64,000 nucleotides of DNA from Curtobacterium caseinilyticum. GTDB lineage: Bacteria > Actinomycetota > Actinomycetes > Actinomycetales > Microbacteriaceae. Below are positions 34,242-42,631 of the stretch, piece by piece (positions within the stretch are counted from its first letter, which is position 1; every line of letters starts with the position of its first letter). Where the stretch lies: assembly GCF_030363035.1 (NCBI RefSeq), contig NZ_JAUCMN010000003.1:248001-312000 (forward strand), given 5' to 3'. The notes beneath the pieces were generated by a model, which saw only the letters and a program-made list of their open reading frames with translations, had not been told where the DNA came from and searched no databases. The position numbers were made by a program, and so were the translations under genes.

Positions 34242-35000
34242 TCAGACCACGGACCACCCGCCGTCGCTCGGCAGCACCACGCCGTTGACGTTGGCGGAGT
34301 CGTCGCTGAGCAACCAGGTGATCGCTGCGGCGAGCTGCTCGGGCTGTGCCACCGGCGGGATCGCGACCTGCATCAGCGGGCCGACCCGGCCAGCGGCGTA
34401 CTCACTCCGCATCGGGGCCTCGATGTTCGTCGCCACCGCCCCCGGCGCGACCGCGTTCGCGCGGACGCCCTGCGGCCCGTGGAAGAACGCGACGCTCTTG
34501 GTGAAGCCCGCGATCGCGTGCTTCGACGCCGTGTAGGCGGCACCGGCCGCGGAACCGCGGAGCGCTGCCTCGGAGGCGACGTTCACGACAGCACCCCTGC
34601 CCGCGGCGATCATCAGCGGCAGGACGGCCCGGGTCAGCCGCATCGGGCCGGTCACGTTGACGCTGAACACGCGGTCCCAGGTGGCGTCGTCGATCTCGCT
34701 CGGCGGCAGGAACGCGTCCATGATCCCGGCGACGTTGGCCAGGCCGTCGACCCGGTCCCCGGCGGCGGCGAGCACCGCGTCGATGGTGTCCGCTGCGGCG
34801 ACGTCACCCACGACGGTCTCGAGCCCGGTGGCCCCGAGCTCGTCCCGCAGCGCGTCGAGTCGCTCGCCGACGACGTCGGTCGCCACGACCCGACCGCCCT
34901 CGTGTGCGATGCGGATCGCCGTGGCGCGTCCGATGCCGGACCCTGCCCCGGTGACGATGATGGTCCTGCCGGTGAACCGTCCGGCGGTGGTGTCGTTCAT
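34242..35000 (-). CDS. Short-chain dehydrogenase/reductase
   Basis: A 252-residue classical SDR. The cofactor motif is TGAGSGIG near the N terminus, the NAG-type motif reads NVAGI, and the catalytic serine and YTASK (Tyr/Lys) are in place, followed by PGAVATNIEAPM. It is divergent from the TetR at 35133, its likely repressor. The substrate is not visible. The C terminus GGWSVV is typical for NAD(P)-dependent alcohol dehydrogenases of this type. Confidence 0.94.
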   Translation of the reverse strand: MNDTTAGRFTGRTIIVTGAGSGIGRATAIRIAHEGGRVVATDVVGERLDALRDELGATGLETVVGDVAAADTIDAVLAAAGDRVDGLANVAGIMDAFLPPSEIDDATWDRVFSVNVTGPMRLTRAVLPLMIAAGRGAVVNVASEAALRGSAAGAAYTASKHAIAGFTKSVAFFHGPQGVRANAVAPGAVATNIEAPMRSEYAAGRVGPLMQVAIPPVAQPEQLAAAITWLLSDDSANVNGVVLPSDGGWSVV

Positions 35001-35109
35001 GCCTGCTCCTCATCGAGATGGTGTCGAGACGGTGGTGGTGCGACCGGCGACGAGGGTCGGGACGACCCGTGTCGCGCTGCACGGTCTCGACCGCGTGGTA
35101 CCAGTTGTA

Positions 35110-35120
35110 GCACTCAGTGC
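35110..35120. promoter_or_regulatory. Palindrome GCACTCAGTGC, candidate TetR operator
   Basis: A perfect 11-bp palindrome lies 13 bp upstream of the TetR start and within the divergent promoter region to the SDR. It is short, so the assignment is tentative. Confidence 0.4.
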
Positions 35121-35132
35121 CGAAAGGAAGCC

Positions 35133-35708
35133 ATGAGCACCTCCCCCGCACGCCCGACGGGACGCCCGCGCACGATCGACCCCGAGGTCGTCTCGCTCGT
35201 GGCGCTCCGGATGTTCGACGAGCAGGGGTTCGACACGGTCTCGATGGACGACGTCGCCGAGGCCGCCGGGGTGAGTCGTCGATCGCTCTTCCGGCTGTTC
35301 CCGAGCAAGGCGCACCTGGTGTGGGGCGGGCTCAGCGAGTTCGCCGAGCGCTTCGAGACCGCGCTCGCCGAGCGGCCGGCGGACGAACCGTCGATCGACG
35401 CCCTCCGCACGGCCTACCGCGCGGGTGCGACCTTCCCGCCGGACGCCGTGGAGACCACGCGCCACCGCCTCCGGGTGATCCGGGCGAACCCCGGACTGGC
35501 CCCGGGCGGCGCCGAGGCACAGGCGCGACTGACCGAGACCATCGTCCGGTTCGTCGCCGACCACGACGGTCTCCCCGACGACGACCTGCGGGTCGCCGTC
35601 CGCGCGAGCACCTTCGCCGCCGCCGCGAACGCCGCGATGTCCTGGTGGGCGGAGCAGGACGACGGGCTCCCGGCGGACGCCGTCGACCGCGCCCTCGCGA
35701 TGCTCTGA
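35133..35708 (+). CDS. TetR-family transcriptional regulator
   Basis: A 191-residue TetR regulator. The HTH is VSMDDVAEAAGVSRRSLFRL followed by FPSKAHLVWGG. The ATG at 35133 follows AAAGGAAG. The MftR-like C-terminal region includes HRLRVIRANPGLAPGG. It is divergent from the SDR gene and probably represses it. The ligand is unknown. Confidence 0.93.
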   Translation: MSTSPARPTGRPRTIDPEVVSLVALRMFDEQGFDTVSMDDVAEAAGVSRRSLFRLFPSKAHLVWGGLSEFAERFETALAERPADEPSIDALRTAYRAGATFPPDAVETTRHRLRVIRANPGLAPGGAEAQARLTETIVRFVADHDGLPDDDLRVAVRASTFAAAANAAMSWWAEQDDGLPADAVDRALAML

Positions 35709-35746
35709 CCCTGGTGGTCGCTCCGCCACGGCGGTAGCGTCAGGGC

Positions 35747-36163
35747 ATGGACGGTAGCGGACCGACCCCGTACTTCCTGCTCCCCGGCACGGCCCGGGTG
35801 GCACTCGCACGCTGGCAGCAGGTCTTCGGCGGCGAGGTGCGCATCGTCTCGTACGGCGACCTCTCCCGTGGGGACGGCCCGCCCGAGGCGGTCGGCCACG
35901 GTGAGCTCGTCGGCCCGGTCCGGCTGTTCGCGGCCGACGCCGGCCCGCGCGACACCCCACTGGAGACGAGCGGCGTGCTCTTCTCGTTGCTCGGCGCGGA
36001 CGCCCCGGACGTGCTCCGCCGGTGGTTCACGGACCTCTCGACCGACGGCACCGTCGTCGACGCGCTGCAGGAACGGCCCTGGGGCGACTGGGACGGCACC
36101 GTGCGCGATGCGTTCGGCGTCACGTGGTTGATCGGCTTCGAACGCTCGGCCGCGGAGGCCTGA
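35747..36163 (+). CDS. VOC-family (PhnB-like) protein
   Basis: A 138-residue glyoxalase-fold protein of the PhnB/DUF1338-like branch. It begins PYFLLPGTARVALARWQQVF GGEV (glyoxalase start) and ends RDAFGVTWLIGFE, the usual 'FGxxWxI' closure of PhnB-type proteins. Such proteins are often metal-binding dimers of uncertain reaction. It stands alone, 38 bp after the TetR gene. Confidence 0.85.
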   Translation: MDGSGPTPYFLLPGTARVALARWQQVFGGEVRIVSYGDLSRGDGPPEAVGHGELVGPVRLFAADAGPRDTPLETSGVLFSLLGADAPDVLRRWFTDLSTDGTVVDALQERPWGDWDGTVRDAFGVTWLIGFERSAAEA

Positions 36164-36211
36164 CCCGGAGCGGCGACCAGGCCCGCGCCGGCGCCCAGAC
36201 CCAGACGGCGC

Positions 36212-36481
36212 CTACGCGGCCTCGACCGGCAGCAGCGGCGCCCAGAACGCGTCGGCACCGTCCGCGACGACGGCGTCGCGTTCGAACCGGAACCCGTACT
36301 CGCGCACGAAGTCGAGCGCGGCGGCCTGCTCGTCCTCGGCATCGTCCGACGCGGCGTCGAACAGGTACACGCCGTGTCCCATCCGCACCCCGGAGTCGCT
36401 GATGACGGTGAGGTCCCAGCGTCCCTCCTCGGCGCGCTCGATCCGGACGACGGCGGCCTGTGCAGCGGTGAAGTCAGCCAT
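36212..36481 (-). CDS. Small hypothetical protein (89 aa)
   Basis: An acidic 89-residue cytoplasmic protein with alternating charged and hydrophobic residues (VVRIERAEEGRWDLTVIS, then FVREYGFRFERDAVV). Strong third-position GC bias supports coding. No signal peptide, membrane segment or known domain is visible. It is divergent from the hypothetical gene at 36550. Confidence 0.7.
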   Translation of the reverse strand: MADFTAAQAAVVRIERAEEGRWDLTVISDSGVRMGHGVYLFDAASDDAEDEQAAALDFVREYGFRFERDAVVADGADAFWAPLLPVEAA

Positions 36482-36549
36482 GGGCCGAGCCTACGGGCCG
36501 CCTCCCGGGTGCGTTCAGGACCGGTGCCGCACGTCGTAGCCTGTCGCGC

Positions 36550-36858
36550 ATGGACTCCCCCCAGCACTCCGGCACGACGCGGCGCCGGATCACGCTCGAC
36601 CTCGGTCGCCCCCTCGTGACGTGGGGCGCGCGCCCGACCGTGACGATCGACGGCGTCGGGCACCCTGCCCAGTGGGGGTCCGGCACCTGGGCGGTCGCCG
36701 AGGACGGGTCCACGGACGTCGGCGTGTACTGCTTCAACCGCCTCTGGCGGTTCGGCGCGGCCGTCGCGACGGTCGGCGACAGCGACGCGCTCACCTACCG
36801 GGCCGGGGCACTGCCCGTCGGGTCCGGTCGGTTGACCGCACGACGCACCACGCGCTGA
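36550..36858 (+). CDS. Hypothetical protein (102 aa)
   Basis: A 102-residue protein with beta-rich composition (ITLDLGRPLVTWGARPTVTI, STDVGVYCFNRLWRFGAAVA) and a basic tail. No known family is recognised. It ends 2 bp before a long palindrome shared with the convergent GH16 gene. Confidence 0.65.
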   Translation: MDSPQHSGTTRRRITLDLGRPLVTWGARPTVTIDGVGHPAQWGSGTWAVAEDGSTDVGVYCFNRLWRFGAAVATVGDSDALTYRAGALPVGSGRLTARRTTR

Positions 36859-36860
36859 GC

Positions 36861-36912
36861 CGGGAGGCGCGGTGCCGGTGAGCAGGTCCGCTCACCGGCA
36901 CCGCGCCTCCCG
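36861..36912. terminator. 52-bp inverted repeat, bidirectional terminator-like (family copy 6)
   Basis: Perfect 23-base arms, left arm CGGGAGGCGCGGTGCCGGTG, enclose the loop AGGTCC. It fills almost the whole gap between the convergent ends at 36858 and 36917. On the right it continues with the family's TCCGTC. Confidence 0.8.
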
Positions 36913-36916
36913 TCCG

Positions 36917-37729
36917 TCAGTCGTAGATCGCGACCCAGTCCACGCTCACGTGCCCCGACGCGGTCGCCGGGACCCGCACGCCGATGTCGGTCTCCGCCTG
37001 CAGGGTGACCCGCATCGGCTTCGTCGGGACGGCCTTCGTCGTCGAGGCGACGAGCTTGCCGTCCCAGTAGAACCGCACGATGTTCCGGTCCCACTCGGTC
37101 GTGGCGACGTGGTACGCGGTCGTGTCGGTGGCCGCGAAGGTCTCGCGCTCCGGCTGGAAGGTCATGCCGCGCGCGGTCATGGTGCCCGGCACGGCCGATG
37201 CGGGACGGGGCCGGTTGCCGAGCGCGGCCTCGGGCCAGTCGATCTCGCCCTCGTTCCAGTTGTCGCTCGACGGCCACAGCATCACGACGAACTTGTAGCC
37301 GGGGGTCTTCGTCGTCTTGTACCGGATCGACAGGCGGCCGGTGCGGTGCGGCTTGTAGCCGTCCGGCATGACGGCCGCGGCGAGCGGTTGCCCGCGGTCC
37401 GACCGCAGCCAGAAGTCCAACACGCCGTTCTGCACGCTGAGCACCTTCGACGGCGCGTACCGCCCCTGGCCGCTCGTGTCGGAGAACCCGTCGTACAGGC
37501 CCATGCCGGGGTACTTCGCGGCGACCGTGCCGCGCGGCGCGGCGGTGGTGAAGTCCTGGCGGTAGGTCTGCTTCCAGGTCCGACCGTTCGAGACGACGTT
37601 GCCCTTCGGGGCGGCGGTCGTCACGTTCGCGGTCGAGGCCGCGGACGCGGGGAGGGTGGCCGAGGTGTCGGCGACCGTGCCGGCTGCGAGCACGGCGACG
37701 GTGAGGGCGGCGACGATCGAGGTCTTCAC
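36917..37729 (-). CDS. Secreted glycoside hydrolase family 16-like protein
   Basis: A 270-residue exported enzyme. The signal peptide ends near ASA (about residue 30). The GH16 catalytic signature ExDxxE is present as GEIDWPE with Glu162, Asp164 and Glu167. Flanking strands (RLSIRYKTTKTPGYKFVVML, YHVATTEWDRNIVRFYWDGK) fit the beta-jelly roll. GH16 enzymes cut beta-1,3- or mixed-linkage glucans, galactans and related polymers; the exact substrate is not visible. It is a single gene with a 326-bp upstream region. Confidence 0.9.
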   Translation of the reverse strand: MKTSIVAALTVAVLAAGTVADTSATLPASAASTANVTTAAPKGNVVSNGRTWKQTYRQDFTTAAPRGTVAAKYPGMGLYDGFSDTSGQGRYAPSKVLSVQNGVLDFWLRSDRGQPLAAAVMPDGYKPHRTGRLSIRYKTTKTPGYKFVVMLWPSSDNWNEGEIDWPEAALGNRPRPASAVPGTMTARGMTFQPERETFAATDTTAYHVATTEWDRNIVRFYWDGKLVASTTKAVPTKPMRVTLQAETDIGVRVPATASGHVSVDWVAIYD

Positions 37730-38055
37730 GGGTGGCGCTCCTGCCTACGAACAGCGACGGTGGGTGACGTCGGTGGAGGTGGTGGTGGTGCTCGGGTCCT
37801 GCTCGGTGTGCCCTGCTGTGTCGGCTCGGGACGGGCTGCCGTCAGTGGAACGGCCGATCCCTTCCAGCTGACCTGCGGTCTCGTACCCCGGATCGCGACG
37901 CAGACCGGTCTGGCCACCCACCGATCCACGGGACCACGGGCACCGGCGGCTCGGCTGCGTACCCCGATCTGGGGGATCCGCGACGAGCTGGGACGAACCG
38001 TGCCGGCCCGACGAGGCGCCCGGACCCGCGGCGGTGCTCCAGTAGGGTGAGCGGC
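37730..38055. other. 326-bp intergenic region between divergent genes
   Basis: This gap carries the promoters of the GH16 gene (leftward) and the DUF808 gene (rightward). It contains a GGTGGAGGTGGTGGTGGTG stretch near 37770 and a short inverted repeat CCCC-GATCT-GGGG near 37962. I see no gene, RNA or strong operator in it. Confidence 0.6.
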
Positions 38056-38937
38056 ATGTCAGTCGGGTTGCTCGCCGTGGTGGACGACATCCTCTCCGCG
38101 GCCCTCAAGGCCAGCGCGAAGACCGCGGGGGTCGTGATCGACGACGCGGCCGTCACACCGCAGTACGTCCAGGGCCTGCAGCCCGCTCGGGAGCTCCCCG
38201 TCGTGGGACGCATCGCGCTCGGCAGCCTGTTCAACAAGTTCGTCATCATCATCCCGGTCGCGCTGCTGCTCACCGCGTTCGCCCCGTGGGTGCTGCCGTG
38301 GCTGCTCGTGGTCGGTGGGACCTACCTGTGCTTCGAGGGCGCCGAGAAGGTCACCGAGTGGTTCGGCGTGCACCACGAGGCCGCCGGCGAGGGCCAGCCG
38401 ACGACCGAGCCGAAGCTCGTGTTCGGGGCGATCCGGACCGACCTGATCCTCAGCACCGAGATCATGCTCATCGCGCTGTCGAGCCTCGACCCCGACCTCG
38501 GCTTCTGGCCCACGGTCGGCGCCCTCGCCCTGATCGGCGCCGGGATGACGGCGCTCGTCTACGGCGCGGTGGCGCTCCTGGTGAAGGTCGACGACATCGG
38601 GCTCCAGATGATGAAGCAGCCGTCGCGGCGCACCCGGCGCACCGGTGCCCGGATCGTCGGCGCGATGCCGACCGTGTTCCGGGTGATCAGCATCGTCGGG
38701 ACCGTGGCGATGCTCTGGGTCGGTGGGCACCTGGTGATCGCGAACCTGGCCGAGACGTTCTGGGCGGGGCCGTACGAGCTGCTGCACGTCGTCGAGCACG
38801 CGGTCGAGGCCGCCGGGCCCGTGGTGACGTGGATCGTCGACACGGCGGTGTCGGCCGTCGCCGGCCTGCTGCTCGGCATGGTCGTCGTCGGGGTCGTGCT
38901 CGGCGTCGGGCGGTTGCGCGGGGGCGCCGCGCACTGA
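38056..38937 (+). CDS. DUF808-family inner-membrane protein
   Basis: A 293-residue membrane protein of the DUF808/YedI family. The conserved N terminus MSVGLLAVVDDILSAALKAS and the motif DDAAVTPQYVQG are clear; then come about six hydrophobic segments (KFVIIIPVALLLTAFAPWVL and others) and the conserved GTYLCFEGAEKV. I start at the ATG 38056, although a GTG at 38047 is in frame. The family has no settled function. Confidence 0.92.
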   Translation: MSVGLLAVVDDILSAALKASAKTAGVVIDDAAVTPQYVQGLQPARELPVVGRIALGSLFNKFVIIIPVALLLTAFAPWVLPWLLVVGGTYLCFEGAEKVTEWFGVHHEAAGEGQPTTEPKLVFGAIRTDLILSTEIMLIALSSLDPDLGFWPTVGALALIGAGMTALVYGAVALLVKVDDIGLQMMKQPSRRTRRTGARIVGAMPTVFRVISIVGTVAMLWVGGHLVIANLAETFWAGPYELLHVVEHAVEAAGPVVTWIVDTAVSAVAGLLLGMVVVGVVLGVGRLRGGAAH

Positions 38938-38960
38938 GGCCGAGGTCCCCGTCGAGCGGG

Positions 38961-39176
38961 TCAGACGCCGCCGGTCGCCGACTCCCACTGGTACCAGGCC
39001 TCGAGCTGCGCCTGCGCGCTGCCGAGCGCACTGTGCGAGCCGCGGACGGCGCCGTCGGCCGAGACGAGCTCGTACTGCCGCTCGCAGGTGATCCGGGCGA
39101 CGATGCGTCCGTCGGCCCAGGCCGACCAGGCGTCGTCGGAGTCCTGTCGCCAGGAGAGGGTGTGCTGGTGTGCCAT
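38961..39176 (-). CDS. Small hypothetical protein (71 aa)
   Basis: A 71-residue protein, MAHQHTLSWRQDSDDAWSAW onward, rich in Trp and Gln, with strong coding bias and no membrane segment. It resembles small actinobacterial proteins of unknown role. It converges on the DUF808 gene and lies upstream of kup on the same strand as kup's downstream region, 110 bp away. Confidence 0.6.
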   Translation of the reverse strand: MAHQHTLSWRQDSDDAWSAWADGRIVARITCERQYELVSADGAVRGSHSALGSAQAQLEAWYQWESATGGV

Positions 39177-39286
39177 CGGTACGGCTTCCGCTCGGTGCCG
39201 TGGGAGCCCGTGTGGCGGAACGACCACTCGGACGGTACGCCGTCCGACTGGACGGTGCCCAGCTGGGCCGGGACGGACCGCGGCGG

Positions 39287-41245
39287 TCAGATCTCGACGT
39301 CGCTGCCCATCGTGACCGTCCGCTGCGCCGGCAGGCCGAAGCGTGCTGCCGGGTCGGCGGCGTTGTGCGCCAGCCCGACGAAGAGCTTCTTCCGCCACCG
39401 CGCCATCCCCCGGTTGCCCGACTGCGGCCGCAGCGCGCCACGGGAGATGAAGTACGAGGCCTTCGCCATCTGCTCGGGGTCGATGTCGAGGACCTCGGCC
39501 AGGCACGCGGCGTGCAGCGCGCGCGGCAGGTCCTGGTCGTCGGAGAAGCCGAACTTCACGGTGATGTGGTCGATGCCGTCGTCCTCGTAGCCGAGATCGT
39601 CGCGGAAGAACGCCTTGGCGTGCGGCACGTGGGGCACGTTGGCGGTCAGCACCGAGACGATGAGCACGGTCCCGTGGACGACGTGGTTGTGCTCGACGTT
39701 GGCCCGCAGGGCGAGCGGCGTCGTCTCCTTGTTCGGGTGCGGGAACACCGCGATCCCCTCGACCCGCGGGATGTGCTTCGTGTTGATGCGCTCGATGAAG
39801 TCAGCGAGGGAGCCCTCGCGCTCCTTGCGTTCCTCCTGCACGAGCTGCCGGCCCCGGCGCCACGTCGTCATGAGCGTGATCACGGCGAGGGCGATGAGCA
39901 GCGGCACCCACCCACCGTGCAGGATCTTCGACAGGTTGCCGGCGAGGAAGGTCAGCTCGAGGCCGCCGAACACGACCGCGGCGAGCACGAGCTTCCACGT
40001 CGCCCAGTGCCAGAGCGGCTTGACGACCAGGAGCAGCAGGAGGGTGTCGACCACGAGCGCGCCGGTCACCGAGACCCCGTACGCCGTCGCCAGGCTGGCC
40101 GACGAGCGGAACGCCAGCATGATCGCCAGCACGCCGATGAACAGCAGCAGGTTCACGGCCGGCAGGTAGATCTGCCCGCCCTCCTCCCGCGAGGTCTGCC
40201 GGATCGTCAGCGGCGGCAGCAGCCCGAGCTGGATCGCCTGGCGCGTCAGCGAGAAGGCACCGGAGATGACGGCCTGACTGGCGATCACCGTGGCCATCGT
40301 CGCGAGCACGACGACCGGGATCTGCAGGGCGTCCGGGAACAACAGGAAGAACGGGTCCTTGGCCGCCGCCGGGTCCTCGAGCACGAGCGACGCCTGCCCG
40401 AGGTAGTTGAGCACCAGGGCCGGGAACACGACGAAGAACCAGGCGCGCAGGATCGGCGTGCGGCCGAAGTGCCCCATGTCGGCGTACAGCGCCTCGGCTC
40501 CGGTGATGACGAGCACCACGGCGCCCATCGCCACGAAGGTGATGTACGGGTGCGCGATGAGGAACGCGATCGCCCACGTCGGCGACAGCCCCTGGAGCAC
40601 GCCTGGGTGGGCGACGATGTGCGGGATCCCAGCCACGGCGATGACGACGAACCAGAGCAGCATCACCGGCCCGAACAGGTTGCCCACCTTGCCGGTGCCG
40701 AACCGCTGCACCAGGAAGAGCATCACCAGGATCACCGCGGCGATCGGCACGATGAGGTGCTCGAGCGACGGTGCCGCGGTCGACAGGCCCTCGACCGCGG
40801 AGAGCACCGACACCGCCGGGGTGATCACCGAGTCGCCGTAGAACAGCGAGACGCCGACGATCCCGATCACCAGGAAGACCGTCGCGCCCCCGCGCCGCTT
40901 GGCGTACAGGCGTCGGGCGAGCGCGGCGAGCGCCATCACCCCGCCCTCGCCGTCGTTGTCCGCGCGCATGAGCACGAGCACGTACTTGATCGACACGACG
41001 ATCGTGACGCTCCAGAACATGATCGAGATGACGCCGTACACGTCCTCCTGGTTCGCCTTGACGATGCCGCCGTCGATCGTGAACACCGTGCGCAGCGCGT
41101 AGAGCGGGCTGGTGCCGATGTCGCCGAACACGACGCCGAGGGCTGCCAACGCCAGGGCCGCGACGCCCTTGGCGGGGCCGTGCGAGGAGTCGTCGACGCT
41201 GTCGGTGGTCGAGGACTGGGAGCGGGTCTCGGTCACGCTCGTCAC
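39287..41245 (-). CDS. kup: Kup potassium uptake transporter
   Basis: A 652-residue KUP/HAK/KT potassium:proton symporter. The signature GDIGTSPLYALR lies in the first of twelve membrane segments; the later segments (LLFIGVLAIMLAFRSSASLA and VKPLWHWATWKL) and the C-terminal cytoplasmic domain complete the family length. The start is a GTG at 41245. It provides K+ uptake, important at low turgor or acidic pH. I looked for a c-di-AMP (ydaO-type) riboswitch ahead of it and saw no convincing one. Confidence 0.96.
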   Translation of the reverse strand: MTSVTETRSQSSTTDSVDDSSHGPAKGVAALALAALGVVFGDIGTSPLYALRTVFTIDGGIVKANQEDVYGVISIMFWSVTIVVSIKYVLVLMRADNDGEGGVMALAALARRLYAKRRGGATVFLVIGIVGVSLFYGDSVITPAVSVLSAVEGLSTAAPSLEHLIVPIAAVILVMLFLVQRFGTGKVGNLFGPVMLLWFVVIAVAGIPHIVAHPGVLQGLSPTWAIAFLIAHPYITFVAMGAVVLVITGAEALYADMGHFGRTPILRAWFFVVFPALVLNYLGQASLVLEDPAAAKDPFFLLFPDALQIPVVVLATMATVIASQAVISGAFSLTRQAIQLGLLPPLTIRQTSREEGGQIYLPAVNLLLFIGVLAIMLAFRSSASLATAYGVSVTGALVVDTLLLLLVVKPLWHWATWKLVLAAVVFGGLELTFLAGNLSKILHGGWVPLLIALAVITLMTTWRRGRQLVQEERKEREGSLADFIERINTKHIPRVEGIAVFPHPNKETTPLALRANVEHNHVVHGTVLIVSVLTANVPHVPHAKAFFRDDLGYEDDGIDHITVKFGFSDDQDLPRALHAACLAEVLDIDPEQMAKASYFISRGALRPQSGNRGMARWRKKLFVGLAHNAADPAARFGLPAQRTVTMGSDVEI

Positions 41246-41367
41246 TTCCGTCCGGGCCGTCCGGGCGACGGCCGCGGATCATCTTCGCACCGCCGGGCGA
41301 CCACGGCTCGCAGCGGGCGCCCACCTGGGGGTGACGGTGCGTGGACCGGCTGGTGTGCAGGCGTCGT

Positions 41368-41400
41368 ACCCCGTTGCCTCGACGCGTACAGGAACGGGGT
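41368..41400. promoter_or_regulatory. Small hairpin between kup and the 32-aa peptide
   Basis: ACCCCGTT pairs with AACGGGGT across 17 bases, in the 237-bp divergent region. It could be a leader structure of the small peptide gene or a regulator site. Confidence 0.3.
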
Positions 41401-41482
41401 CCTACCGTCCGGCTGGACGCGAGGACGCGCGCCCACGCATCCGCGCGGGCGCTCGACCCCCGCCCGGACGGAAGGAGTCACC

Positions 41483-41581
41483 ATGGACCTGGACGGGTTC
41501 GAGCCGGCCCAGCTGATCGTGTTCGTCATCGCGGTGGTGCTGGTGTTCGGCGGCCTGCTGGCCAGCCGACGTCGCCGCTGA
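41483..41581 (+). CDS. Small single-span membrane protein (32 aa)
   Basis: A 32-residue peptide starting MDLDGFEPAQLIVFVIAVVL with one hydrophobic span (about 10-26) and a RRRR tail, giving an N-out or N-acidic/C-basic topology. GAAGGAG stands 6 bases before the ATG. It is divergent from kup. Small membrane peptides next to ion transporters often modulate them, but no link is shown here. Confidence 0.6.
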   Translation: MDLDGFEPAQLIVFVIAVVLVFGGLLASRRRR

Positions 41582-41614
41582 GGCGACCGCGCGCCGCTCC
41601 CGGTGAGCGGCTGA

Positions 41615-41658
41615 CGGACGGGAGGCACGGGGGCCGCTGACACCGTGCCTCCCGTCCG
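41615..41658. terminator. Inverted repeat, bidirectional terminator-like (family copy 7)
   Basis: Sixteen-base exact arms CGGACGGGAGGCACGG and complement flank a 12-base loop. It lies between the convergent ends 41581 and 41779. The remaining bases to 41778 are GCC/CGG-rich with no other clear signal. Confidence 0.75.
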
Positions 41659-41778
41659 CGCGTGCGCACCACCGACGGCCGCCCGCGTGGCTCGCGGGAC
41701 CGCCGACGGCCACGCGGCGGGACCGCAGGATCGCCGACGGCCGCGCGGGTGCCAGCCGGGCCGGCGGGGGCCGTGCGG

Positions 41779-42489
41779 TCAGGCCGCCAGGTCGAGCAGC
41801 ACGTCGTGCGCCACGCGCGCGGCGCGCGCCGACGCATCGTCGAGGTGCTCGCGGAACTCGTCGCCGTCGGGCGCGCAGAGGTCGCTGATCCCCCGGATCG
41901 ACAGGAACGGCATGCCGTGCACGTGGGCGAACTGCGCGATCGCGGCCGACTCCATGTCGACCGCGGCGACCGCCGGGAACACCCGCCGCAGGTCGCGGGC
42001 CCTGGCGTCGGTGACGAAGACCTCGCTCGACCCGATCGTCGCGGTCCGCACCCGGTACGGCGTCTCCGCGGCGGCGGCGCGGGCGAGCATCCGTTCGTCG
42101 GGCGCGTAGTGCGGCGGCATGCCGGGCACCTGCCCGAGGGCGTACCCGAACGCTGTCGCGTCGGCGTTGATGTTGACGTAGTGGTCGCCGACGACGACGT
42201 CGCCGATCTCGATGCCGCGCATGAGTCCGCCCGCGGTGCCGACGCTGAGCACCGGGACGGCGCCGAAGTCGTGGAAGCAGTGCGCGACCGCGGCCGTCGC
42301 GTTGGTGAACCCGATGCCGCTGCGGCGGAGGGCGACGAGCGACCCGTCGACGTCGAGCAGGTGGTGCTCGTCGTGACCGCCCACCGGGCCGTCGTCGATC
42401 ACGACGCCGCCGAGCAGGTCGGCGACGGCGGAGAGCTCTTCGGTCATCGCGGCGATGACGACGGCGACGGGGGTTCCTTCGTGGTGCAC
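41779..42489 (-). CDS. mtnN: 5'-methylthioadenosine/S-adenosylhomocysteine nucleosidase
   Basis: A 236-residue nucleosidase of the PNP/UDP family. Matching blocks are VVIAAMTEELSAV, SGIGFTNATAAVAHCFHDFG, VGTAGGLMRGIEIGDVVVGD, VDMESAAIAQFAHVHGMPFL (the catalytic MExA motif) and SIRGISDL with the catalytic Asp. It cleaves the N-glycosidic bond of methylthioadenosine or S-adenosylhomocysteine in the cytoplasm. The GTG at 42489 is chosen; coding bias vanishes upstream. Confidence 0.92.
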   Translation of the reverse strand: MHHEGTPVAVVIAAMTEELSAVADLLGGVVIDDGPVGGHDEHHLLDVDGSLVALRRSGIGFTNATAAVAHCFHDFGAVPVLSVGTAGGLMRGIEIGDVVVGDHYVNINADATAFGYALGQVPGMPPHYAPDERMLARAAAAETPYRVRTATIGSSEVFVTDARARDLRRVFPAVAAVDMESAAIAQFAHVHGMPFLSIRGISDLCAPDGDEFREHLDDASARAARVAHDVLLDLAA

Positions 42490-42631
42490 CGACCGATCCT
42501 CGCACGCGCCTGCGACAGCGGCGGACCTCCGAGGGCGTCGCTCCCGGCCCTCGGACTGGGGCGACGACGACCCGTTGACCGTCGCGGAACGGGCTCCGTA
42601 CCGTTGCCGGGTCACGATCGGAAGGGGCCCG

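Noticed and set aside
41246..41482. A possible c-di-AMP riboswitch ahead of kup
   Set aside because: The conserved core of ydaO-type riboswitches could not be found on the relevant strand; only a short hairpin is present.
39170..41581. An 803-codon plus-strand frame opposite kup
   Set aside because: It is low-complexity antisense of Kup; only its last 33 codons (41483-41581) have their own ribosome-binding site and are kept as the small membrane peptide.
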